This document shows positions 24,301 through 34,946 of a DNA stretch of 64,000 nucleotides, piece by piece. The notes under the pieces were generated by a model. That model saw nothing but the letters and a program-made list of their open reading frames with translations. It ran no database searches and was not told where the DNA came from. Position numbers and translations under genes: made by a program. The stretch spans positions 21,762,001-21,826,000 of the forward strand of contig NW_020825288.1 in assembly GCF_003286085.1 (NCBI RefSeq), in the 5' to 3' direction. Every line of letters starts with the position of its first letter. Position 1 is the first letter of the stretch. This DNA comes from Drosophila persimilis (Eukaryota; Arthropoda; Insecta; Diptera; Drosophilidae).

Positions 24301-25807
24301 ATGGATGCAAATGCAGCGTCTGCAGTGAAACTAAAATGCAGAACATGCTTGGGAGAGTTCGAAGAGGTGACAATGAGTGCTTTGTTTGAAGCAGACGAGG
24401 CGGATGTGGATGCAGAGGACGCCGGGAATGAAGATCTCAGTGAAAAGTTTCAGTTCTGTTGCGGGATAAAGGTAGGCAAATCAGCAATTACGAACTATAA
24501 TACAATTTTCCATCATCTAAAATTTGTACAGATTCGCAACTCTCATCGGCTGCCATCGAAGGTGTGCAGCAAGTGCCGTGAATTCGTTCACATGTGGTTT
24601 AGATTTCGCACAATGGTTCTTAATTCGCAAGTTTATTTGGAGACATGCTTCTCGGATGGCGAGCAGGCCGAGGATTTCAAGCAAGTCAGCAATAGCGAGT
24701 TTATGAAACACATGTACCAGAACCTTCAAGTCAATTGTGGCCTTGAAAATCAGTACCAGGATGACAGCCCCCAGGAAGAATTGGACGATATAACTGCGCA
24801 GTATCAAGAGATTCTCGACGGTGTCAACTATGTCACTGATAATGAAGAGCTTGTGGCCAATGAGCCAGTCACCGATGCCGACGACCATCCGAAGGAACAA
24901 GCTGAGGAAATTATGGTTGTAAACGTTCAACCATTTGATCAAGATCTAGTTGCGGATGAAACCATCAAGCCCGTCGACGATGGTCAAATAGTCGAGGACT
25001 CTCCCATAGTGAATGAGGACTACTGCGATGTTGATGATTTTGATGACAGTAATATAGACTTTCTGTCGCCAACACCATCGCCAGAACCGAAGCCCAGCAC
25101 TGCCCAGAACAAACGCCGGCCAGGTAGGCCCCGCAAGCCAGACAATGAACTAAAATGCAAGCGCAAGAATACAAATCCTGGGGAACCAGAAACAGAGTTT
25201 AAACGCTTGCCTACGAAATTCATATGTAGCCTGTGTGGCAACGTATATCATAAAAAGTCTATCTTTACCTCACACATGATGGCCCATGCCGACTACAAGC
25301 CCCACCAGTGCGAGTAAGAAAGAAGGCACTGTCCTACCATGTCATCTTCCTAACCATGTCTCTTTGTAGAATATGTGACAAATCGTTCCGCCAAATGGGA
25401 GAGCTACGGGCCCACATTCGTCGTCACACGGGCGAACGACCGTACAAGTGTATGTATTGCGAGCGTCACTTTTACGACCGCAGCGAAAGGGTGCGCCATG
25501 AGCGAGTCCATACCAACACTCGACCTTACGAGTGCAAGGAGTGCGGCAAGGCCTTTACGCACCCAGCCATCCTCAAGAACCACAGTCTGGTGCATTCCGG
25601 CGAAAAGAACTACAAGTAATAGAGCACCGCACCGCAGTAAAGAGTGTCATTTTGTCTAATGAAAACATGGTTTTCTCCGATTTCAGTTGCGCAGTATGCT
25701 CTAAGTCCTTTACCCTGATGCACCAGTTGAAGGCCCATCAGCAGACGATAATCCACAGAAACATGGAGGAACAGGCAATGGCTAATTCCACGGACTACAC
25801 GGACTAG
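24301..25807 (+). CDS. ZAD-C2H2 zinc-finger protein F with AT-hook
   Basis: 439 residues from exons 24301-24471, 24532-25313, 25370-25615 and 25687-25807. ZAD: CRTCLGEF and CSKCREF. A long acidic linker contains an AT-hook-like RRPGRPRKP, then five C2H2 fingers: CSLCGNVYHKK, CDKSFRQMGELRAH (its CxxC spans an exon junction), CMYCERHFYD, CKECGKAFTH and CAVCSKSFTL. The first intron is 60 nt and stop-free in frame, so it can be read through. Likely a sequence-specific nuclear factor, with AT-hook contacts in the minor groove. Confidence 0.92.
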
Positions 25808-25912
25808 CTTAAGCTCTAGGATACTTTGCTTTTTTTAAGACAAACTATTTTTAAGAGTGCAATATAAGCTAAAAGTATAGGAGAACCTTTGATTTCGATT
25901 TGTATTTTCTGG

Positions 25913-27256
25913 CTATGACGAGGGATCACGATCCTCGATTTGCATCATCATATGTGCGTGAGTGTTTAGGTGGGCTTTTAACTGGTGCGGCAAGCGGAAT
26001 TTTTTGTTGCATTTTAAACATGCGTGGGCCTTTTCCTTCGAGTGCGTTAGAACGTGTGCCTTTCGGGTGGAGGATAGGGCAAAGGTTTTTTCGCAAATGT
26101 GGCAGGCATATGGTCGCTCATTCGTGTGCATCCTGAAATTGAAAACCCACATAAGCATTAGCGATAATTTCCATGGAGCGCTGGACGCATCCTACCGTTC
26201 GTGCTTTCGATGTGTGCTGCGATCGGCAAAGCATCGCAAGCAATGTTCACATTTATAAGGCTTCTCCCCCGTGTGGGTTCTGATGTGTGTGTTCAGGTTA
26301 CAGCTGGCGCTGAAGCGTTTGAAGCAAACTCTAAAAGATATCTTGTGTTATTTTGGCTGCGCTTTATATTATTCATCTGGAAGAGACTTACTCGCATTCG
26401 TATGATCGCTCGTTTAGGTGGGTGCGCATGTGGTCAGCTAACTTTGACGAACTGTTGTAGGTGTTGCTGCAGACAATGCACCTGTGTCTTTCCGGAACAC
26501 AGGCTACTGCGAGATCTATTTCATATTCGGTGGAAGGTTGCGGCTTTATTGTAGAATTATCCTGTGCATTGTCGTTTTCTGCGAGATAATCTTCATATGA
26601 GCCCACGTTAATGCATAATGCAACGTCCCCATTAGCCTGGTCGTTTATTTTGTATTCTATGCTGTCTGTGGAGGTCAGATAGCCTGCATTTTCTTCAGAA
26701 GACTCGTTCATATGTGAAATAGCTGCAGGCGAGTCTTGCACTGTAGGCGAATCTTGTGATAATTCAACGGGGGTTTCAATTCCGTCGTCCAGACTTGATT
26801 CGTCTGTTAAAATACTGTCCCCGGGATACTCAATTTTGTGATCCTCCTCCTGTCTTTCTAATATCATTTGTTTCCTCGCACGCCTTCGCTTTTCAACGAC
26901 GGCCTCTGTACTTGTGGGTATTTTAAACACCGACGAGGACATTGCCTGGCGTACGAGACTTTTAAGCTGCTCATCGGCCTGCTTGCAGGTGGTGACAAAT
27001 TTGTGCACTTCCTCCAACATGTGAATGCATGCTGCGCATATTTTATCAGGCAAGCCATCGTCCAGAACCACCTTAAAACACACAGAACAGAAAGCATAAG
27101 AAATAAATGTTGCTAATTTTAGCGTCGCGTACTCACATTGAGCCCCGCATACTCGTTCAAATACTTGGGGGCATCAGAATTGAACAGCGACTGCAGATTT
27201 GTCGTTTCCTCGCTTTTGCACGTTCTACACATGCTCCACTTGATGCTGATCTCCAT
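25913..27256 (-). CDS. ZAD-C2H2 zinc-finger protein G
   Basis: 384 residues from exons 27256-27137, 27071-26392, 26330-26196 and 26132-25913. ZAD: CRTCKSEE and CAACIHML. A basic patch (KRRRARKQM) and an acidic linker precede five fingers: CIVCSNTYNSS, CFKRFSASCNLNTH (first Cys from the junction codon), CEHCLRCFAD, CHICEKTFAL and CLKCNKKFRL. It is on the opposite strand to F, with the genes tail to tail (stop codons 105 nt apart). It lies head to head with gene H, 474 nt between start codons. Confidence 0.92.
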
Positions 27257-27730
27257 TATTGATAATTCTTTCGTGCCCTGTGGCCTGGTTTGCTCGATTA
27301 ATCCGTTTCAAATATGCTAGTCCAGGTTCTTTATTTTGGTGTGGCTGTATGACGACGCACTTAGCCCATTGATGGCCACTGCGTATTGTAGTACCTCCGA
27401 CAATTCTATACCGCACAATCATTTCAGACAGCTTCGGTTGTCACTAATGGAGTAGAAAAGATTTAACACTCATCTGCAAACATGACAGATGACAGGCGCA
27501 ACTGACAGATGTTGTGAAAACAATAATAATTATTATCAGGTATAGAGTTAAATGTTCACACACAGTGTTATTGGATCACTTAAATAGGTCCTTAATGGGT
27601 TAAAAGTCAAAGAGCTGATTTTCGGCAGTGTGCCCATATATGCAAAAAACCAAAAAGGCAGTGAAAAGTTGGAGGACAAGACGCTTGTTTATTTTTTATT
27701 GCAAAACACTTGGAGTATATTTCAAGAAAT
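27257..27730. promoter_or_regulatory. Divergent promoter region between ZAD genes G and H
   Basis: 474 nt between divergent starts. No TATA box or DRE was recognised. A CAGATGACAGGCGCAACTGACAGATG stretch (26 nt region near 27485-27511) holds two ACAGATG words. Confidence 0.35.
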
Positions 27731-29163
27731 ATGCCCGAGTACATGCTTTGTAGGATCTGTTTAACAGAAGATTTAAGTTTGGACGGAATGACGATCCTAT
27801 TCGACGAGCAGAATATCGAGTGCCCAGAGCTCGTGCGCAAAATTGAAGAAGTTGGCAGCATCAAGGTACGTGTGTGGACGAAAGCCCCCAATTTGACGGC
27901 AACTACTTCCTACATATTTACAGCTAGCCCCACTTCAGGACATGACAAGCATGCTGTGCTTTAGTTGCGTGGAGCGGCTTACGATTTCGCACAAATTTCG
28001 GGAATTGATCCAGGCGAGCGAGCGAGCTTTTTCCAACAATGTTGTCAAGGTATTTTTTTTGTATACTTGCAATGCCGAGTCACACAGATTCTTTGGTTTC
28101 CTTAAGGCGGAGATGAAATCCGAACCTACAGACGATTCCACGAGCATAGAAATGCATCACATTGAATATATCTACGAGGCAGCAAGCGAATTCATTGAGG
28201 CCGATGGGGATATTGAACTAGACACAATGCTTGAAGAGCGTTTGGAGGATGGAATTGCAGATGCTGAAACCTCATACGACGACGACATAAATAATGTGGT
28301 GGAGGAGCTTAATGAAAATGACCTGCTGATAGAAAACGCCAGCGATAGTGACTACGATCCGAGTGAGCGTCTCCGCAAGCCCAAGATCCGCAAAACACGC
28401 CTCGCCAAACGCGGTCGTGGGCGACCACGGAACACCACACCGGAAAATGGTCAGGAAAAAGCAAACGGTGTGTACAAGTCCAGCGAAGAGCCCACAAATA
28501 TCATGTGCGAAATCTGTGGAAACATCTACTCCAAAAGAGCAGCCCTCAACATTCACATGCGCCGTCACATGGCGGAGAAGCCTTTTGAATGCGAGTGCGT
28601 ATAAACACACAAGTCAAATTTTTTATTGTATGATTGATTGATTGACCATTTCCCACAGAATCTGCAGTAAAACGTTTGCCGGTCCCTCGGAGCTAAATCG
28701 CCATATACGAGTGCACACGGGCGAGAAGCCATTCAGATGTAAATACTGCGCCCGCATGTTCGCGGATCGAAGCTCCAACATACGGCATGAACGGTAAGAG
28801 GACTGGATGCCGAAGGCGGCAGGCTATTACTATTACCATTGCTTATCTTGCAGGACTCATACAAATGAACGGCCCTTTGCCTGCGGAACTTGTGGCAAGT
28901 CCTTCTCTTATTCGAATGTGCTAAAGAACCATATGCTTACTCACACGGGGGAGAAGCCGTTCTTGTATGTACTTTCAATTCAGCTATGATATATGTACTT
29001 GAGAGAGGAAAGGAATTTTCCATTTCATTTCAGGTGTCAGCCCTGCAACAAAACCTTTTCACGTAAGCACCAGCTTGAGCAACACATCGGCACGATGACC
29101 CACCAGCAAACTATGAGAGCGCTCGAGACAAACGAGGTTATGCGGGCTTCGGAAATATACTAG
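27731..29163 (+). CDS. ZAD-C2H2 zinc-finger protein H with AT-hook
   Basis: 374 residues from six exons: 27731-27865, 27924-28049, 28107-28594, 28659-28793, 28854-28964 and 29034-29163. The ZAD spans exons 1-2 ([16 protein letters not shown]). An acidic linker and an AT-hook-like KRGRGRPRN precede five fingers: [45 protein letters not shown] and [10 protein letters not shown]. Almost every finger junction carries an intron, at the same place as in F, I and K. Start: the first true ATG (27731). The codon at 27710 is TTG and is not used. Confidence 0.9.
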
Positions 29164-29660
29164 TTCGTTAAAGATTCAACTAACATATATGATAATGTGT
29201 AAATAAATGTTCAAATATATATATAACAAATAATTAATTCTTCTTGTAAGTCCATATTTCCTCAAAAGTTACCTGATATCTTTAACCTGAACAGCTCTAA
29301 ATGATACAGTGGCGCTCAACGTTTCTGAATGTTGAGAAGAATGGCCATCTCTCAATTCAGAACGTTTAACAATGTTCAACGTTTTTAATGAAATAATTTG
29401 TATTTAAAGATTGATTAAATGTTGATGAAACAAGAACAAACAAGTTAATGCGGTCTCTATGACGCGTATTTACGAGACATTTATTTTTAGATTTTTTTTT
29501 TATTTAGAAAATAAAACAATTAAATTTAAATGTGTACATATCTACATATGTAGTTATCGGTGTGACGTTCCTGCGATAACGATTACAACCAGCTGACATA
29601 TGTGTAGATGTGCGCATGCGCGCAAATTTATTTTCTTTGTTGATAAACAAAAATAGAAAA
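29164..29660. other. Spacer between ZAD genes H and I
   Basis: Non-coding and AT-rich. It holds an AATAAA-type signal for gene H near 29202 and an imperfect inverted repeat at about 29316-29366 (CGTTTCTGAAT with ATTCAGAACG). Confidence 0.5.
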
Positions 29661-31156
29661 ATGTCGCAACAATGTCGATGTTGTGCAAATGCAATATGTG
29701 GCACAACAGCGAATATATTCCAGATGGAGAACATTGAAATGTTGGAGGTTCTCCAAGCAGTGAGTGGGATCAATGTAAGTTCGAACCAACAAACAAAAAT
29801 AAGATTTTTGCCTAATCTCCATTGCAATTTGTAGTTCGTGAATGATCCGGGTCTTCCCAGCTGCATATGCGTTTATTGTTTACACGATTTGGATCAGACA
29901 ATCGCGTTCCGAGATCGCATTCGGACCCAAGCGAACTTGCTGCAGCAGCAACGTCGTGAAAAATCTCCGTCCAAAATATCAAAGTGGCATATGCCAAATG
30001 TGGACGAGGACAAGCCCTCGGATGATGTTCACGTTTCCTTTGATGGGAAGGAAGACTTGTCTTCTGGATTTCCAGAATCGCATGAGAATTCAGACTCCTT
30101 GGCTCCGCGTCTGAAAGAGGAGCCAGACGAGGAAGAGAATAAACAACAAATATACGCTGATGATCGCGACTCCCCGATGAGATCCCGACTAAAGGAGCTA
30201 GAAGAAAATAAATTCGGCGACCAAACACCGGATGCTGATTATAATGCAAAAGTACAGTTTGATGACTCCCTGATTGCGAGTCTGAAAAAGGAGTTGGAAG
30301 AAGTTGATTTCACCGAAAGTGATGCTAATAAGACATCACAGCCTCGGAAACTCTCAAACAGAGGGTCCAACTCTAATAGTCCAACTTCTTTGCCCACTGA
30401 AAGTAAGCAACGCAGCTTAGCGGAGAAGACAATTGAATGCGCGTGCGTATGAAACAAAAATTTAATAATATGTATATAATCAATTGTATTCGATGATCGA
30501 TCCTCTAGAGTCCTGAAAAAGAAGAAGAAAGGAAGAACGGTCGAGAAATCATTTAAGTGCAAGGCCTGTTCGGAACAATTTTTGACTCCTGGCATCAGAA
30601 ACCGTCATGAAAGGTGAGAGAGATCAAACACACTCATTCTGAATGGTTTTTATGATCCATGATCGATCCTTAATTTCTTCTAGAGTTAGTTGCCCAGTGA
30701 TTATGGAAACGCTCACGGATGATAAACGATTCAAGTGTAAGCACTGTTCGAAACACTTTTCGAGTTCTGGCAACAGAAAACATCATGAAAGGTGAGAGAG
30801 ATCAAAGGGGTTGGATTGGCAGGATCATACTGAATTTTTTGTATCTTGCAGAACTCACTTAACGTTTTCCTGCGAGATTTGTGGCATGGCATTCCGCTAT
30901 AAGTATTGGTTGAAATTGCATCTTTCGAATGTCCACAATCAAACGGGGGAAAATACCTTTCAGTAAGTGCATTTAAGTCCCGCAATATGATTCGGACTGG
31001 AAATGTAATGGATTTTGACATTTCAGATGCGAGCCTTGCAAGAAAACGTTCTCACGTAATCACCAACTAGAGAGACATCTCGCCACGATAGTCCACCAGC
31101 AAGCTGTGAAAGGGCCCAATGCTATACGAAAAAAGAGATATACTACGCATATATAA
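29661..31156 (+). CDS. ZAD-C2H2 zinc-finger protein I, reduced fingers
   Basis: 391 residues from exons 29661-29774, 29835-30442, 30509-30613, 30684-30791, 30852-30962 and 31027-31156. ZAD: CRCCANAI and CVYCLHDL. A long acidic linker follows. The first expected finger is absent although its trailing linker survives (EKTIECA). Exon 3 encodes a finger lacking its second His (CKACSEQFLTPGIRNRHER then VSC). Exon 4 is a near copy of exon 3 with an intact finger (CKHCSKHFSSSGNRKHH). Exons 5 and 6 hold CEICGMAFRYK and CEPCKKTFSRN. The reading frame is intact, so it is probably functional but with an altered finger array. Confidence 0.85.
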
Positions 31157-31250
31157 TGCTAGATCAACACATCGACGCAGTTAGACTACCAGAAAGCTGT
31201 GGAAGGGCCCAAAAATATGTGAAAAAATATATATACTATGCGCATATGAT
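31074..31250 (+). repeat. Tandem duplication of the gene I 3' end
   Basis: The tail of the last exon (about 31074-31156) recurs at about 31168-31250 in the 3'UTR. Shared words are AAGCTGTG(G/A)AAGGGCCCAA and TATACTA, with scattered differences. Confidence 0.7.
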
Positions 31251-31310
31251 ACTATTAATATAAATACATAAAAATTCAGTACAAAATGTCAATAAAGAAT
31301 AGAATGATCT

Positions 31311-32380
31311 CTAAGGAATGCTTGTGATTGATGGGTTATTTTCATGCACGACTGTCTGAGATGCCTCCAGAGCCTTTTCCAAGTGAGTGGTGGTAGTCAA
31401 ATGATTTTGCAAGTGGGCTATGCGTAAGAAGCGCTTGTTGCAAACGCCACAGCTGTATAGTAAATAAAGTTGGAATAAGAATGATATGTGCATTGATCTT
31501 AGGCTAAAATGCGTACAGATATTTGCGCTCGTCAGCTGATGCGTGCGTTAACACGTGCTTCCTCAGGCAGCCAGAGCTGACAAAGCTCTTGCCACACGTT
31601 TTACACTCGAACCGCTTTTCATTCCGGTGGCGTCTGTGGTGCTCTTCGCGAGAGCTCGCGTCGGAAAATCGACGGGAGCAGTAGCTACAGACGAAGGGCT
31701 TCTCTCCCGTGTGGCAGCGCTGGTGTCGCACCAACTCCTTGCGAGTGGCGAAACGTTTGCCGCACTCACTGATGAAGATGGAAGCCGATTAGCAGGTGTA
31801 GTGGCATTTATTTGCAACAACATGTTTCACCTGAACTGACACTCGAAATTTTTGATTCCTGTATGCCGCAGTTTGTGTTCTTGAAAGTTGCTCAAACTGT
31901 TGATGGTCTTTCCACAGTCATCGCATATATAGGGCTCGGCATATTTGCTGTGTTTTCGCTTCATGCTCGTTTCCGTGCATTTTTCTGATTCATATTCCAA
32001 AGCACAATCATCAGATATCTCCTCATCGGTGTTCAGCTCATTAGACTCTATATCAGATTCGGCATCCTCCTCATCCTTAGGTTCCGAATTGACTTTTTCC
32101 AGATTACGCTTCTCCGAGATGATGCATCGCTGCCGGAACTTTATGGCACAGTCCAAGTCGAAAACGCACTTATCGCACATATGGCTGGAGAGACCTGCTT
32201 TTTCATTTAGCTGCCAGATTAATATAATCATGTAAATACGGTCTAGGTATAATTTATTTTACACATTACCCCGACCCCAGTAATGGATAGAATTTGGCGG
32301 ATCAAGTGTCCGTTTTTTGGGCAGAACAGGTTTATCGAAGCCTCATGGCCACCGCAAATGCGACAGATCTTATTGCGCAT
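31311..32380 (-). CDS. ZAD-C2H2 zinc-finger protein J
   Basis: 292 residues from exons 32380-32270, 32210-31837, 31768-31517 and 31452-31311. ZAD: CRICGGHE and CDKCVFDL. A short acidic linker precedes five fingers: CDDCGKTINS, CHECGKRFATRK (CxxC split by intron 2), CSYCSRRFSD, CKTCGKSFVS and CGVCNKRFLR. Intron 2 must use the donor GTTCAG to give the correct CxxC spacing; the nearby GTGAAA donor would give Cx4C. It is the shortest member and lies head to head with gene K, 194 nt between start codons. Confidence 0.88.
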
Positions 32381-32574
32381 TTTCAGAAAAATATTTTAAT
32401 TGGATTTGTTTACTTCGTTTTGTGCAGAGTTTCGCAGTGCAGAAATAGCGCGTATCGTTATCGATAGTGATGACACCGCGTCGACTCCTACCAGCTGCAA
32501 TAACATGCAGATTTTAGTTTGTTTTGAATTGTATTTTATTTTTCATATTTTACGTGTTGGAAACGAGATTTAAA
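32381..32574. promoter_or_regulatory. Divergent promoter with DRE between ZAD genes J and K
   Basis: A perfect DRE (TATCGATA) lies at 32459-32466, midway between the divergent start codons, consistent with DREF-driven bidirectional transcription. Confidence 0.6.
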
Positions 32575-33965
32575 ATGACGCTGCAATGCCGAGCCTGCGG
32601 GGGCGTCATCTACAATACGAATGCCAAAAATCTATTCCAGAAGAAGAACTCTAAGCTGTTGCTGAACATCCAATTAGTGTCTGGGATCTTGGTGAGTTCT
32701 TTCCATCAAGTAACCCAATCCTAATGCTCATTCCAATTTGTAGCTCATAAATGATCCGGAGCTTCCCAGTTGCATATGCGCGGGTTGTTTACACGACTTA
32801 TGTCAGGCCATCGCGTTCAGAAATCTCTGCATCGAGACTCAGGAGAACTTGCTGCAGAATCGCAGCAGGTCTCCTACGGAGTTGGCGACGGACTATGATG
32901 AGGACACAGAAATTAAGCATGAGATTGAAATGGATAATGAGCTTGCCATGTCGTCGGGTGATCTAGACGATTCTTTTCAAAATATGGATGACTTGCTCGA
33001 GGAGTTCCCAGATAATGATGCCGACGATCCACCAGACAAAAGTATTGATGAGGTGGTTGAGGACACTGCACAGGATGCAGACACTCTGATTACGAGTCTG
33101 AGGAAAGAGCTTGACAGCATTTATGATAGCAGTGATGACGAAAACGGGCTCAACGAATTAATAGAATTCTCTGACAACAACTCAAACGGCAGTTCCTCTC
33201 CAACCAGCATAGCTTCCAACAATGTCTCCCCTCCGCCGGCTACCAAAACAAAGAAAAGAGGACGACCAAAGAAAGTGGCAACTGCAATTCCTGCTAGAAG
33301 AGCCAAGAAACAATATACGACTTGGAAAAATTTGACAGAGGAGGAGATAATCGAAAGAAAGCGGCAGCAGCGTCGCCGGGATTGTGTCTGCGAGCAGTGC
33401 GGCAGGCACTTCACCGATCAGAGCAACTTCAAATTGCACATGCTGAGGCATACGGGCATAAAGAAATTTGCATGCCAGGACTGTGGTAAAAAGTACTACA
33501 CCGATCATTTGCTGTCGCTCCACCAAAGGATCGTTCACAGAGGAGAAAAGCCCTATGCCTGTAAATATTGCGGCAAGAGTTTTCACAATAGCACAACCCG
33601 CGTAATACACGAGCGGTCAGTAAAACTAACGTGTTTTGTTTTGGCTCCGATTCTAACCAATATCTATGTATTTATCCTCCTCCCAGAATTCATACAAATG
33701 CCCGACCGTATGCCTGTAACTATTGCAATAAATGTTTCAGCTCGGCTTCTGGTCGCAAGCGGCATGAGCTAACACACACTGACGTGAGGGCGTTTTAGTA
33801 AGTAAACCGACACATTTGTATTCTTTCCGCAAACCCTTGATTGATTTATATTATCTTTGTAGTTGCGCCACCTGCGATCAAACTTTCCAGCGCAATACAC
33901 ACTTAAAGGCTCATCTTCAGTCCAAGATTCATATCATGAGAGCAAAACAAAAGGAGCTCGATTAA
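32575..33965 (+). CDS. ZAD-C2H2 zinc-finger protein K with AT-hook
   Basis: 400 residues from exons 32575-32691, 32744-33615, 33687-33797 and 33863-33965. ZAD: CRACGGVI and CAGCLHDL. An acidic linker with Ser/Asn runs and an AT-hook-like KKRGRPKKV precedes five fingers: CEQCGRHFTDQ, CQDCGKKYYT, CKYCGKSFHN, CNYCNKCFSS and CATCDQTFQR (the last with H-x5-H). Its ZAD second half (NDPELPSCICAGCLHDL) closely matches gene I (NDPGLPSCICVYCLHDL), so I and K are sister copies separated by inverted gene J. Confidence 0.92.
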
Positions 33966-34946
33966 AAGATTAAAAGCAGGGGTCACAGATAAGAGTGTGT
34001 TAATGTGTTATTTTTGACAAGGTATCCTTTAACAGGACAAACTTTTATTACCAGTTTCTTAAAAAAATGGTTTCATAACTCTTAGTTTCAATTTTTATAA
34101 AAATTGAAAATGAGAGTTATAAGATTTTTCCTTTCCAACATCACCAACTATTCTAACGAGTTCTCATTTAGTAAAAATCTAACTGAATAATATTGTTAAA
34201 TCAAGGATATCGGCTGCCAGTGGCAGATTCATTTTCTTTTTTAAGGGTTGAGGGTTTAAGCTGCCATAAGTCTGCCGGCATAATATCGAAATATATCGAT
34301 AAGTACTATTATAAGTATCGGTGAATGCAAAATAGCGTGACAGCTTAAAGAATATTCTATAATTTGCTATGCTAATGAAAACAAAAACGGCATTTTAATA
34401 ACGGGTAATCTCATATAAGTACTATTTAATATTAGAAACACTATGCAAGAAAGGAAAGAATGATCTCAAGTAATGGAAAGCGCGGTGTTGTTACTTTTTT
34501 ATCGGTATATTTCGAAAATGAAACGGTGTATTTCGTATATTCTATCGCTAGGCACGAGGTCCGAGTCAAGTAGAAAGTAAGTTAATTAATCAGATAAAAT
34601 GATGTGGCATGGCTAAATGTTCTATCTATCTAGTCATATTCGACAGAACTTCAAAATTGAGCAATATGTAATATATAAGTTGAACTTGTCAGTATTTTTA
34701 CGGTATATTTTTAAAATAAGACGATATATTTTGGTATATTTCTGAGGGTCGGACGGTATATTTTATCGGAATAGAAACACGGGTCGCGTGCCTGCATTTC
34801 ACCAGGTGTCGTTCAATTTTTCAACTTTTTGAGTTTGTTGGTAAATTGATTGTTAAAGCCAGCTTGGATTTGGCGGACTGTTTGACACTTTTAAAGTTGA
34901 CTTGGATTTGAATTTATCGTCAGAAACCGGATCGGCCTGAACCAGA
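33966..34946. other. Spacer upstream of nucleoporin gene
   Basis: Non-coding. A perfect DRE (TATCGATA) lies at 34294-34301, a GGTATATTT-rich (motif 6 like) stretch at about 34500-34545, and a diverged copy of the dispersed promoter-like repeat at 34575-34765. Confidence 0.55.
34575..34765 (+). repeat. Dispersed promoter-like repeat, copy 2 (diverged)
   Basis: Aligns by eye with 24040-24210 (TAAATGTTCTAT, TTGTCAGTATTTTTACGG, GGTATATTTCTGAGGGTCGG) but lacks the terminal motif 1 word. It ends about 180 nt upstream of the nucleoporin start codon. Confidence 0.6.
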
